This document shows positions 51,838-60,764 of a DNA stretch of 64,000 nt, piece by piece. The stretch is from Acerihabitans sp015654925. Lineage in GTDB: Bacteria > Pseudomonadota > Gammaproteobacteria > Enterobacterales > Enterobacteriaceae. Both the position numbers and the translations under genes were made by a program. The DNA lies in NCBI RefSeq assembly GCF_047324175.1, contig NZ_CP178732.1, forward strand, positions 2,790,001 to 2,854,000, read 5' to 3'. The notes under the pieces were generated by a model. That model was not told the origin of the DNA, searched no databases, and worked only from the letters and a program-made list of their open reading frames with translations. Every line of letters begins with the position of its first letter. The first letter of the stretch is position 1.

Positions 51838-53343
51838 TCAGGGCGAGCGTCGGGATCGGCTCTCGCCCTCTTCCAGCGGTTTGTGATGGCGAGGGATACC
51901 CCAGGCCGAAAACAAAGCGCAAAAAGCCAGTCCGGCTGACAGGACAAATACCCAGTGCAGCGATAACCCCACCTGCTGAACGATAATGGGCAAATCAATA
52001 TCGCTTATTCCGGCGCCCGGCCCTTCCTGGCGCGCAATCAGCAACTGCATCGGATCGCCGATCGTCGGTAAGCGCAACCGCAAATTAAAATTTAATGTCG
52101 CGCCTAACAAGGCCGTCCCCAACGCCGAGCCCAGCATACGGGTAAACATGGTGGAAGCGGTGGCTATCCCCCGCATGCTGAAATCCGCTTCGTTTTGCAC
52201 CGACACCAAAAATGTCGTGCTGCTCATGCCCATGCCGACCCCAATGATAAACGCGGCGACGCGGGCGAACCACAGGCTGCTATGGGGCGTAAGCAGCAGT
52301 AATAATCCGCTACCCGCCATCAGGAACAGCGCGCCGGTCACCGCGGTAAAGCGATACGAGGTGCGGTGCATAATGCGTCCGCTCAGCACGCTGGCCAGCG
52401 GCCAGCCGAGGGACATGACCGCGAGCGTCCAACCGGCGGCCAAGGCCCCGCCGCCCATTACCGCCTGGATATAGGCGGGCAAGAAAGCGGAAATGCCCAT
52501 CATCGCCGCGCCGATGGCCAGACCGCCGATATTGCCGGCGACGATGGTGCGGCTGCGCCACAGCGCCGGCGGAAAAAGCGGCGAAGCGGTGGTGATTTGC
52601 TGCCGGACAAACAGAAAACCGCTCAGCAGCGATAAGATCAGCAAGGGGATCGACCAAAGGCCGAATTGCCCGGACTGGAGGATGGTCAGTAACAACGCGC
52701 CGATGGACACCGATAAATAGCTGATGCCCAGGCTATCGAGCGCCCGGGACGGCTGGTCGTTATCGCCGTTGGGCAAATAGCGGCCAAGTAACAGCAGCGA
52801 AACCATGCCCAGCGGGAGATTGACCCAAAACACCCCGGCCCAGCGGTAATGTTCAACGATAAACGCGCCCAGCAGCGGCCCGATAATGGCGGAGACCGCC
52901 CAAACGCTGGCGAGATATCCCTGGGCCCTGGCCCGGAGGTGCGGCGGATAAATATCCGCCACGATAGTGGTGGTCAAGGGGGTAATCGCCCCTGCGCCCA
53001 AACCTTGCAAGGCCCGGAATATGATCAGCCAGACCATGGTATGGGCAAAGCCGCACAGCGCCGACCCCGCCAGAAACAGGCCAATTCCGAAAAAAAATAC
53101 CGGTTTACGCCCATAAAGATCGGCCAATCGGCCATAAATGGGCACGGTGATCGCCTGCATCAGCAAATACACCGCGAAGACCCAGCCTAAAGAGGCAAAG
53201 CCGCCCAGATCGGTAACGATGGTCGGCATGGCGGTGGCCACGATGGTGACTTCGACGGCGGCCATAAACATGGCCAGCATGCAGGCGGTTAAAATCCAGC
53301 CCCGGTGCGCGGGAATTCCGCGATCCTGAACGGAGGTGATCAT
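51838..53343 (-). CDS. MFS multidrug transporter, DHA2 (14-helix) family
   Basis: 501-residue proton-driven exporter. The N-terminal helix carries AVEVTIVATAMPTIVTDLGG, the DHA2 motif D1 region. Motif A is GRLADLYGRKPVFF, motif C-like SAIIGPLLGAFIVEHY, and WVNLPLGM is typical of EmrB/QacA-type proteins. There is no EmrA-type adaptor beside it, so it probably works alone. Substrates unknown. It replaces the ynfE-H/dmsD block that follows ynfD in E. coli. Confidence 0.88.
   Translation of the reverse strand: MITSVQDRGIPAHRGWILTACMLAMFMAAVEVTIVATAMPTIVTDLGGFASLGWVFAVYLLMQAITVPIYGRLADLYGRKPVFFFGIGLFLAGSALCGFAHTMVWLIIFRALQGLGAGAITPLTTTIVADIYPPHLRARAQGYLASVWAVSAIIGPLLGAFIVEHYRWAGVFWVNLPLGMVSLLLLGRYLPNGDNDQPSRALDSLGISYLSVSIGALLLTILQSGQFGLWSIPLLILSLLSGFLFVRQQITTASPLFPPALWRSRTIVAGNIGGLAIGAAMMGISAFLPAYIQAVMGGGALAAGWTLAVMSLGWPLASVLSGRIMHRTSYRFTAVTGALFLMAGSGLLLLLTPHSSLWFARVAAFIIGVGMGMSSTTFLVSVQNEADFSMRGIATASTMFTRMLGSALGTALLGATLNFNLRLRLPTIGDPMQLLIARQEGPGAGISDIDLPIIVQQVGLSLHWVFVLSAGLAFCALFSAWGIPRHHKPLEEGESRSRRSP
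51840..51869. terminator. Inverted repeat between ynfD and the convergent MFS gene
   Basis: Eight-base arms AGGGCGAG / CTCGCCCT around a 14-base loop, 10 bases after the ynfD stop. It overlaps the last codons of the MFS gene on the other strand, so it could serve both. Confidence 0.5.
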
Positions 53344-53491
53344 GGGTGCCTATGATTCCAGTGTGCCAGAACCAGAGTATATCCAGCTTGCGGTTGGCAA
53401 GGTACCCTATTTTTCAGCAGCGCGGGCGTGAAGATCGTATGGAACGCCAAGGCAAAAAATCGCGACACTCACTCGGCGTATACGGGGGCGA

Positions 53492-54181
53492 TTAAGCGGT
53501 AAGCTTTTCTTTTAACTCAAATACCCTGCCTAAATCAATATAACCGGAAAGATCGCGCTGTTCGGGCCGTGGCAAATAAGGCAATTCACCCAACTGCGGG
53601 GCCTTAATTTTATTGCGTAATACATCCATTATTTCAGCATAATGCGCCAGACCGGGATTGATGCGGTTGGCGACCCAACCTATTAACGGCAGTCCGTCAT
53701 TAATAATGGCCTCGGCGGTTAATAATGCATGATTGATACAGCCCAGCTTAATGCCGACCACCAAAATTACCGGCAGCTGTTCCTGTACCACCCAATCAGA
53801 ATAGGGGCGATAATCGCTCATGATGGTGCGCCAGCCGCCACTGCCTTCCACCACTATCGTATCGGCCAGTTCGCTTAAATGACGCAGTCCCTCGGTCATC
53901 AGGCCGTAATTAATTTCATCGCCGGAATAGGCGCTTATTTCCTCTTCCCGCAGGGTAATCGGATTAATTGCGCCATAAGGCAGTTGCAGCGTGGAGGATG
54001 CGCCCAGGATCAGGGCGTCTTTATTGCGCAGCCCCTCCGCCGTTTCCTCGCTGCCGCGGGCAATAGGCTTATAACCTACCGCGCTTAGGTTATTCTTGGC
54101 CAAGTTTTGCAGCAAGGCGCGGGAGACAATTGTTTTGCCGACGGCAGTATCCGTACCGGCAACAAAAATTCGTTTTAACAT
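53492..54181 (-). CDS. bioD2: Dethiobiotin synthetase paralogue BioD2/YnfK
   Basis: ATP-dependent carboxylase closing the ureido ring of dethiobiotin. The 229-residue protein has the P-loop GTDTAVGKTIVS, KPIARGSEETAEG and VEGSGGWRTIM. It sits next to mlc as E. coli ynfK does, apart from any bio operon, so it is the second copy. The gene order bioD2-mlc-ynfL-ynfM is conserved. Confidence 0.92.
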   Translation of the reverse strand: MLKRIFVAGTDTAVGKTIVSRALLQNLAKNNLSAVGYKPIARGSEETAEGLRNKDALILGASSTLQLPYGAINPITLREEEISAYSGDEINYGLMTEGLRHLSELADTIVVEGSGGWRTIMSDYRPYSDWVVQEQLPVILVVGIKLGCINHALLTAEAIINDGLPLIGWVANRINPGLAHYAEIMDVLRNKIKAPQLGELPYLPRPEQRDLSGYIDLGRVFELKEKLTA

Positions 54182-54302
54182 GACTACTCCAGCCTGGCGT
54201 TAATCCATTGGACATGTTTGGATAAGGTAAAGGGTTAACCTAAAATGTACCCGATACGGCGCCGGCGCAGCTTGCGTTAGCGCAATATTTCCTCGTTAAG
54301 CC

Positions 54303-55520
54303 TTATCCCTGTACCAATTTCAATAACAGCGAGCCATCGTAGAGCGCATCTTTAATCAATGCCGCGGCCGGCATAGTGCCCTGGTTTTTATAACGCGTGG
54401 CCTGAACGGTAATATCTTTGCTGTAATCTGGCAAAGATTGTTGCCTGATATTGGCGAGGATGACCGGAAAAAGAATATCCGAGGCGAGATTCAAAGGCGA
54501 GCCCACCAGGATTTTTTCAGGATTAAACAGGTTGACCATAATGGCCAATATTCGTCCCACGCTATTGCCGATGCCGACAATAATGTCGCGGGCCAGCGTA
54601 TCGCCGGACATGGCCGCCTCGCAAAGGGTTTCAACGCTGACCGGCGAGCCGTTCATGGAAGAATTCATATTCAGCGCCAGGCGCTGGCGGGTAAGCTCAA
54701 GAATGCTTTCAATGCCGGCCACCGTCTCCAGGCAGCCGCGGTTGCCGCAATAACAGCGTTTGCCATAGGGTTCCACCTGGGTGTGGCCGATCTCCACCAG
54801 GCTGCGGCTGCTGCCGTGCAGCAAGGTGCCGCCGGTAATCACGCCGGCGCCGACATTATGATCGATGACGATCTGGATGACGTCGTTGCAATCCCGCGCC
54901 GCGCCATAAAGCGCTTCGGCCATGGTCCAGGCGCAGATATCATGCTGCAAATAGGCGGGTACCCCGATATGTTCGGTGAGCGCCGGCCCAAGGGCCATGT
55001 TATCGACGTTATACCACGGCATGCGATGCACCGTGCCCGCCGCGGCATCAATAATACCCGGCAGGGTTACCGCAACGGCGGTCAGCCGTTCCAACTGCTG
55101 TTGATGGCGGATAAAAAAGTGATCGATAATCCGCAGCAGCCGAACCAATAAAGACTCCGGCGCCTGGGCCGGCAGCGGCAAGGTATCCTCGACGATCAAT
55201 TTACTGCTGAGCTCACGCAGCGCCAAGGTTATGGTGCCGTGGCCAATACGCACCGCCAGGAAATGCCAGGCTTGGGTATCTACCACCAGTCCGATGGCCG
55301 GCCTGCCGCGCAGGCCGTTTTCCTGATATTCGGTTTCGGTTACCAGATGGGCTTCGACCAATTCACGGACTATCTTCGTGATGCTGGCGGGCGCGAGCCG
55401 GGCCAGCTTGGACAAGGCGATACGCGAAATAGGGCCAAACGTATCAATCAGGCGATAGACCACTCCCGCATTAGTCTGTTTGATCTGATCGATATGCCCA
55501 GGTTGACCATGGCCAATCAC
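54303..55520 (-). CDS. mlc: Transcriptional repressor Mlc (ROK family)
   Basis: Glucose-responsive repressor of ptsG, manXYZ and malT; inactivated by binding to dephosphorylated EIICB-Glc at the membrane. The 405-residue protein starts at a GTG (55520) behind GGAG and reads IGHGQPGHIDQIKQTNAG, matching E. coli Mlc. HTH SRIALSKLARLAPASITKIVREL; ROK zinc motif CYCGNRGCLE. Candidate CRP and self-operator sites lie upstream. Mlc control of mannose uptake is consistent with manA nearby. Confidence 0.95.
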   Translation of the reverse strand: MIGHGQPGHIDQIKQTNAGVVYRLIDTFGPISRIALSKLARLAPASITKIVRELVEAHLVTETEYQENGLRGRPAIGLVVDTQAWHFLAVRIGHGTITLALRELSSKLIVEDTLPLPAQAPESLLVRLLRIIDHFFIRHQQQLERLTAVAVTLPGIIDAAAGTVHRMPWYNVDNMALGPALTEHIGVPAYLQHDICAWTMAEALYGAARDCNDVIQIVIDHNVGAGVITGGTLLHGSSRSLVEIGHTQVEPYGKRCYCGNRGCLETVAGIESILELTRQRLALNMNSSMNGSPVSVETLCEAAMSGDTLARDIIVGIGNSVGRILAIMVNLFNPEKILVGSPLNLASDILFPVILANIRQQSLPDYSKDITVQATRYKNQGTMPAAALIKDALYDGSLLLKLVQG

Positions 55521-55535
55521 TCACCTTGCTCCTGA

Positions 55536-55555
55536 TATTTTCACGCTATAAAATA
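55536..55555. promoter_or_regulatory. Candidate Mlc self-operator
   Basis: TATTTTCACGCTATAAAATA, a 20-base imperfect palindrome with TATTTT/AAAATA arms and a GC centre, 16 bases upstream of the mlc start. It has the general form of Mlc/NagC sites (AT-rich arms around a CG core). Family match is by eye only. Confidence 0.35.
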
Positions 55556-55612
55556 ATATATTGGGGCTATGTTGTGACTTTTCATTTTAGCCGTCAAATA
55601 TTTGATTAGTTA

Positions 55613-55628
55613 TGTGATTTACCGCACA
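55613..55628. promoter_or_regulatory. Candidate CRP site upstream of mlc
   Basis: TGTGA-TTTACC-GCACA, one mismatch from TGTGA-N6-TCACA, 93 bases upstream of the mlc start codon. CRP is known to regulate E. coli mlc. Confidence 0.4.
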
Positions 55629-55701
55629 CAATACCCCGGTCAGGGCCGTCATTGTCCCTGACACAGCCGCGTGATCCACACTTCCTGCGCAAATCATAAC
55701 A

Positions 55702-56595
55702 CTATTGCCTCAGCATTAAATTGATCAGCATCTGTGCGGAGGCGGAAAGCTCGCGCTGCCGATGGGTAACCAGCCAGACTTCGGTCTTGGCCTCGGGTTC
55801 GTCCAATGCGAGATAACGCACGCTATCAATTTTGATGCGGGAAAAAGAAGCCGGCAGTAAAGACACGCCCAAGCCGGCGGAAACCAGGCCGATAATGGTC
55901 ATGGCCTCGCCCACTTCCTGGGTGATATAGGGCGTAATGGCAAATTGTTTGAGCAGCAGCAGCGTTTCATCGTACAAGGCGGTGCCCACCTGGCGATCAA
56001 AAAAGACAAACGGCTCGCTGGCTAACTGCCGAATACTGATTTTGCCGTTTAACGCGCCGGCCAGGGGATGATCCTGGTGCACCACCGCCACCAGGGCTTC
56101 GCGCAACAAGAGCCGGTAAGTCAGCGCGTCCGGCAAGGGCGTATTGCGCATAACCCCCATGTCGAATTTGCCGTTAAGCAACGGTTCGATTTGTTGCTTG
56201 GTGTTCGTCTCGACCATTTGGATATGCACGGCGGGATGTTGCTGGCGAAAAGCCAGCAAGCTTGCCGAAATACGCTGGTTAAACGGCGTCGAGGAGGTAA
56301 ATCCAATCGTGATCTCCCCTAATTCGCCGCGGTGGATTCTGGCGGCCCGCTCCGCGGCCTGGTTGACCTGTTCGACGATCAGCCAGGCTTCTTGCAGGAA
56401 TTGCCTACCCGCCGGGGTCAGTCGGACATTGCGGTTATTGCGGTCCAGCAGGCGTGCGCCGACTTGCTGTTCAAGTATCTGGATTTGCTGGCTTAACGGC
56501 GGCTGGGAAATATGCAGCTGTTCGGCGGCGCGGCCGAAATGCAGCGTTTCCGCGACGGCGATAAAATAACGCAGGTGGCGCAATTCGATATTCAT
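55702..56595 (-). CDS. ynfL: LysR family regulator YnfL
   Basis: 297 residues; HTH near 18-37 (GRAAEQLHISQPPLSQQIQIL), then the effector domain. N-terminal MNIELRHLRYFIAVAETLHFGRAAEQL is typical of the CynR/BenM-like subgroup. It is divergent from the MFS gene ynfM, as in E. coli, and probably controls it. Effector unknown. Confidence 0.93.
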   Translation of the reverse strand: MNIELRHLRYFIAVAETLHFGRAAEQLHISQPPLSQQIQILEQQVGARLLDRNNRNVRLTPAGRQFLQEAWLIVEQVNQAAERAARIHRGELGEITIGFTSSTPFNQRISASLLAFRQQHPAVHIQMVETNTKQQIEPLLNGKFDMGVMRNTPLPDALTYRLLLREALVAVVHQDHPLAGALNGKISIRQLASEPFVFFDRQVGTALYDETLLLLKQFAITPYITQEVGEAMTIIGLVSAGLGVSLLPASFSRIKIDSVRYLALDEPEAKTEVWLVTHRQRELSASAQMLINLMLRQ

Positions 56596-56716
56596 ATTTT
56601 AAACATATCAATTGAGATTATTAATATATTAGACAACAAACCCGCTTTTTCCTATTATTTTCAAAACGTTCTTCATCGATGCATTGTAGATTCGCCGACT
56701 TGTCTAAGGATTAATC

Positions 56717-57991
56717 GTGACCACCCTTTTGCGTACTACGGCGCCAGCGCCTGAGACGCCCGCATTGCCCGTCGCCGGCCATTCCCCGACGCCAAAATCC
56801 CCCTTTATCAAACGCGGCACCCCACAATTTATCCGGTTAACCCTGGCATTATTTTCCGCCGGACTTGCTACCTTCGCCCTGCTCTATTGCGTCCAGCCCA
56901 TCTTGCCGGTGTTATCCCATGATTTCGGCGTATCGCCGGCCACCAGTAGTTTATCCTTGTCGCTGGCTACCGGCCTGATGGCGCTGGGGCTGCTGGTCAC
57001 CGGCCCGCTATCGGACGCCATGGGCAGAAAACCGGTAATGGTCGTGGCATTGTTGCTGGCGGCGGTATTTACCATCATCAGCGCTTTTATGACCAGCTGG
57101 CAGGGTATTTTAGTGTTTCGCGCGCTGATAGGTTTAGCGCTGAGCGGCGTCGCCGCCGTGGCCATGACCTATCTGAGCGAAGAAATCCATCCGAGCGTAG
57201 TGGCGTTTTCCATGGGGCTCTATATCAGCGGGAACTCCATCGGCGGTATGAGCGGGCGGTTGATCAGCGGCGTACTGACCGATTTTTTTTCCTGGCGCAT
57301 CGCCGTCGGCGCCATCGGGGTACTGGCGCTTGCCGCGGCGCTGATGTTCTGGCGTATCCTGCCCGCCTCCCGCCATTTCCGCCCCACGGCCCTCAAACCG
57401 CGCACCCTGGCGATTAATTTCCGGCTGCATTTCCGCGATGCGGGGTTGCCGCTGTTATTTATCGAAGGTTTTTTATTAATGGGGTCGTTTATCACGCTGT
57501 TTAACTATATTGGTTATCGTTTGCTCGCGGGTCCCTGGTTTCTCAGCCAGGCAACGGTGGGATTGCTGTCCCTGGTTTACCTGACCGGCACCTACAGTTC
57601 GCCGCGGGCCGGCAGCCTATCGGGACGTTATGGCCGCGGCCCGGTATTGCTGGTATCGATGCTGATCATGCTGTGTGGTTTAATGCTGACCTGGTTCGAC
57701 TCGCTGGTGATGATTCTTTTCGGCATGATGCTGTTTACCGCCGGTTTTTTTGCCGGGCATTCCACCGCCAGCGCCTGGATCGGCCGCCGGGCGCGGCGCG
57801 CCAAAGGACAAGCGTCCTCTCTGTATCTGTTTTGTTATTACGTTGGCTCCAGCGTGTCGGGCACCCTCGGGGGATTTTTCTGGCATAGTTTCGCCTGGAC
57901 CGGCGTGGTGGTGTTTATCGCTATCTTATTGGCGCTTGGAATAGCGGTAGCCCAGCGCTTGCGCAAACTTCCCGAACTGCGCGCCATCTGA
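56717..57991 (+). CDS. ynfM: MFS transporter YnfM
   Basis: 424-residue 12-helix transporter; E. coli YnfM has been linked to arabinose or drug export but the substrate is unsettled. GTG start at 56717 with AAGGA seven bases upstream. FIKRGTPQFIRLTLALFSAGLATFALLY and GPLSDAMGRKPVM (motif A) match the family; also HSTASAWIGRRARRAKGQASSLYLF. Divergent from ynfL. Confidence 0.93.
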   Translation: MTTLLRTTAPAPETPALPVAGHSPTPKSPFIKRGTPQFIRLTLALFSAGLATFALLYCVQPILPVLSHDFGVSPATSSLSLSLATGLMALGLLVTGPLSDAMGRKPVMVVALLLAAVFTIISAFMTSWQGILVFRALIGLALSGVAAVAMTYLSEEIHPSVVAFSMGLYISGNSIGGMSGRLISGVLTDFFSWRIAVGAIGVLALAAALMFWRILPASRHFRPTALKPRTLAINFRLHFRDAGLPLLFIEGFLLMGSFITLFNYIGYRLLAGPWFLSQATVGLLSLVYLTGTYSSPRAGSLSGRYGRGPVLLVSMLIMLCGLMLTWFDSLVMILFGMMLFTAGFFAGHSTASAWIGRRARRAKGQASSLYLFCYYVGSSVSGTLGGFFWHSFAWTGVVVFIAILLALGIAVAQRLRKLPELRAI

Positions 57992-58115
57992 TTCCGTCTG
58001 GCCTCTTTCCCTCATGCATGCCGCGGTCCGGTTATTTACGGGCCGGACCTGCCCTTTTTCCGCGCTGGTAAGCGCAAGTGACGCAGTGGCTGGCATTAAG
58101 GATAATGTGCAGAAT

Positions 58116-58138
58116 ACATTGGATGTTGTAACTAAAGC
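58116..58138 (+). other. Ter site (Tus-binding replication fork arrest site)
   Basis: The core GGATGTTGTAACTAAAG matches the E. coli Ter consensus (AGNATGTTGTAACTAA) including the G6/C6 position that is trapped in the Tus lock. It lies 42 bases before the tus start codon, the arrangement of E. coli TerB, so Tus binding would also repress tus. Oriented with the G6 side to the left, it stops forks moving rightwards and lets forks moving leftwards pass. Confidence 0.93.
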
Positions 58139-58180
58139 GTGTTATTAATAATGCATCCTTCCCATACGAGCGCGCAGCTT

Positions 58181-59122
58181 ATGACTTCACTCGATCTGGT
58201 TGACCGGCTCAACCACGGCTTTAACCAGTTGCAAAGCCAGCTTAAGACCTTGCAGGATCTGTTGGCCGGGTTTCGTTTACTGGCCGGACGGGTGTTTGAG
58301 CTGCCGGAGGTGGAAAAAGGCCGGGAGCATGATGCCATAGAAACCATCGAGGTTATTCAACATGCGGGCCAGGCGGCCCTGGATGTCGGTCTGGCCCACT
58401 TCGACCGCATGTTTATCTATCATCAAAAGCAAAATACCAGCGCCAAGATCGCCATACGGTTGCCGGGGGCGCTCTGTTTCGCCGTTGACCCGGGGCAGTA
58501 CCACAGCGCCCTGTCGTTGATAACCACCGTTAATCAGCTTAAAGCCGACCTGTCCCATCTCATTACGGTTGAATCGCAACTACCGCCCGAACAGCGCTTT
58601 GAATTTGTGCATACGCACTTGCGTGGATTAAAAACCCTGAGCGCTTACCGTTCCCTGCAAGTAATCACCGATCCGTGGAGCGTCCGTTTTGGCTGGGCCA
58701 ATAAACAGGTCATCAATAATCTGACCCGCCGGCAGGTGCTGGACATGCTGCAAAAAAGCCTAGCCGCCGGTCGGGCGGTACCCCCTTATGACAAAGCGCA
58801 GTGGGCGGAGCGCGTCAGGATGGAGATTGACCAGGTAAGCAAATTGCCTCCTGACGTAAAGCTCAAAATCAAACGGCCGGTGAAAGTACAGCCCATCGCC
58901 CGGGTGTGGTACCAGGACCAGCAAAAACAGGTGCAGTATGCCTGCCCTTCCCCGCTGATTGTCTTATGCCGGTGCGATAACGGCGCGTCCATGCCGCCAA
59001 GCGTACCGCAGTTGGGAGAATTGCTGAATTATAATCGGGCGGCGATCGGGCACAAATACAAACCGGCGGGACTGCCCGCGCATTTATTAATTGAGCGGCT
59101 GCATTTGTATGTAGCGACATAA
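58181..59122 (+). CDS. tus: DNA replication terminus site-binding protein Tus
   Basis: Monomeric Ter-binding protein that blocks DnaB from one side. The 313-residue frame starting at 58181 (MTSLDLVDRLN) aligns residue-for-residue with the E. coli N-terminal half. The lock pocket residues keep the same numbers: Ile79, Phe140, His144 and Gly149. The DNA-binding block KLKIKRPVKVQPIARVWY is conserved. In-frame GTG (58139) and ATG (58151) codons upstream would add residues with no counterpart. Expression is expected to be autoregulated via the Ter site. Confidence 0.95.
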   Translation: MTSLDLVDRLNHGFNQLQSQLKTLQDLLAGFRLLAGRVFELPEVEKGREHDAIETIEVIQHAGQAALDVGLAHFDRMFIYHQKQNTSAKIAIRLPGALCFAVDPGQYHSALSLITTVNQLKADLSHLITVESQLPPEQRFEFVHTHLRGLKTLSAYRSLQVITDPWSVRFGWANKQVINNLTRRQVLDMLQKSLAAGRAVPPYDKAQWAERVRMEIDQVSKLPPDVKLKIKRPVKVQPIARVWYQDQQKQVQYACPSPLIVLCRCDNGASMPPSVPQLGELLNYNRAAIGHKYKPAGLPAHLLIERLHLYVAT

Positions 59123-59130
59123 CCTAAAAT

Positions 59131-59158
59131 GCCCGGCAGCCAGAGAGGCATACCGGGC
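59131..59158. terminator. Hairpin between tus and fumC
   Basis: GCCCGG / CCGGGC arms with an inner GCC/GGC pair, nine bases after the tus stop and before the convergent fumC end. A second short hairpin (CGTAACC / GGTTACG, 59165-59183) covers the fumC stop codon. Confidence 0.45.
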
Positions 59159-59178
59159 GCGGAACGTAACCCTGGCGG

Positions 59179-60576
59179 TTACGCCTTTAACGTACCGACC
59201 ATATCCTCGGGACGTACCCACTCGTCAAATTGCGCTTCGGTCAGGTACCCCAGTTTAAGCGCGGACGCTTTCAGGGTTAACCCTTCTTTATGGGCTTTTT
59301 TGGCGATTTCGGCCGATTTATCATAACCGATATGGGTATTAAGCGCGGTAACCAGCATCAACGATTCATTCAGCAATTGGTCGATGCGGTCGCGGTTAGG
59401 TTCGATACCCACCGCACAATGATGATTAAAGCTATCCATGCCATCAGCCAATAACCGAACCGATTGCAGGAAATTATGGATAATCATCGGACGATAGATA
59501 TTAAGCTCGAAATTGCCGGACGCCCCGCCGATATTAATCGCCACATCGTTGCCCAATACTTGGCAGCACAGCATGGTCATGGCTTCGCATTGGGTCGGGT
59601 TGACCTTGCCCGGCATAATGGAGCTGCCCGGTTCGTTTTCCGGAATACTGATTTCGCCGATGCCGCAGCGCGGACCTGATGCCAGCCAGCGCACATCATT
59701 GGCGATTTTCATCAGCGACGCGGCCAGGCCCTTCAGGGACCCGTGTCCATGCACCAGCGCGTCGCAGGCGGCCAGGGCTTCAAATTTGTTGGGGGCGGTG
59801 ACAAAAGGATGGCCGGTGAGTTCAGCCAGCGCTTTGGCCACGCGTACCGCATATTCCGGGTGGGTGTTGAGGCCGGTGCCTACCGCCGTACCGCCTAAAG
59901 CCAGCTCGCACAGATGCGGCACGCTTTGTTCGATATGGATCAAGCTGTGATCCAGCATGGCGACCCAGCCGGAAATTTCCTGGCCAAGCGTCAGCGGCGT
60001 GGCGTCTTGCAAATGGGTACGGCCAATTTTAACGATATCGCTGAACGCGGCGGATTTCTTGGCCAGTTGTTCGCGCAGACGCTTCAACTGCGGGATCAAA
60101 TGTTCGCGCAGGGCAACCACCGCCGCCACGTGCATCGCGGTGGGGAAAACATCATTGGAGCTCTGGCTTTTATTGACATCATCATTGGGATGGACCAGCC
60201 GCGCATCGCCCCGCTGCCCGCCCAATAATTCGCTGGCGCGGTTGGCCAGCACTTCGTTCATATTCATATTGCTCTGGGTGCCCGACCCCGTCTGCCAAAT
60301 CGCCAGCGGGAACTCGCCGGGATGCTGGCCGGCCAGCACTTCGTCCGCCGCCTTGATAATAGCATCGGCGCGATCGGCGGGCAGCAGGCCCAAATCTTTA
60401 TTTACCTGCGCCGCGGCTCGCTTGGTTTGCGCCAGTGCATCAATCAATGCCGGCGGCATTTTTTCGCTGGAAATGCGGAAATGTTCGAGGGAACGCTGCG
60501 TTTGCGCACCCCATAAACGCTCTGCGGGGACTTCAACCGGACCCATGGAATCTTTTTCAACGCGTGTAGCTGTCAT
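59179..60576 (-). CDS. fumC: Class II fumarate hydratase FumC
   Basis: Iron-independent, oxidative-stress-resistant fumarase of the TCA cycle. The 465-residue protein has the superfamily signature GSSIMPGKVNPTQCE, the N-terminal DSMGPVEVPAERLWGAQTQRS, and TGSGTQSNMNMNEV. AGGAGG is just before the start. The E. coli fumA gene upstream is absent; fumC is divergent from manA. Confidence 0.96.
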   Translation of the reverse strand: MTATRVEKDSMGPVEVPAERLWGAQTQRSLEHFRISSEKMPPALIDALAQTKRAAAQVNKDLGLLPADRADAIIKAADEVLAGQHPGEFPLAIWQTGSGTQSNMNMNEVLANRASELLGGQRGDARLVHPNDDVNKSQSSNDVFPTAMHVAAVVALREHLIPQLKRLREQLAKKSAAFSDIVKIGRTHLQDATPLTLGQEISGWVAMLDHSLIHIEQSVPHLCELALGGTAVGTGLNTHPEYAVRVAKALAELTGHPFVTAPNKFEALAACDALVHGHGSLKGLAASLMKIANDVRWLASGPRCGIGEISIPENEPGSSIMPGKVNPTQCEAMTMLCCQVLGNDVAINIGGASGNFELNIYRPMIIHNFLQSVRLLADGMDSFNHHCAVGIEPNRDRIDQLLNESLMLVTALNTHIGYDKSAEIAKKAHKEGLTLKASALKLGYLTEAQFDEWVRPEDMVGTLKA

Positions 60577-60653
60577 GATTTCCTCCTGGTATTCTTCCTA
60601 AAGATCAATCTCCTGCCCGGCAGCGGTTCCAAGCAGACGCGGGCATCGATAGT

Positions 60654-60679
60654 ATGACGTTGATATAATGACGTTGATA
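60654..60679. repeat. Tandem ATGACGTTGATA repeat in the fumC-manA intergenic region
   Basis: Two copies of ATGACGTTGATA with a 14-base period, with TATAAT (60664-60669) at the junction. Partial copies (GATAGTAT) flank them. This may be a duplicated regulator site or a promoter-generated repeat; no match to a known factor. Confidence 0.4.
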
Positions 60680-60764
60680 GTATAGTGCCTGAGAAAAGCT
60701 TAACATTATGCGACCGGCTCGCGTTATTACAATTTGAATTGAACTCTGTAGGGGCAGTAAACCG

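Noticed and set aside
58139..58180. GTG at 58139 or ATG at 58151 as the tus start
   Set aside because: They would add residues absent from Tus, and the GTG directly abuts the Ter site; the 58181 start gives residue-for-residue numbering with E. coli Tus.
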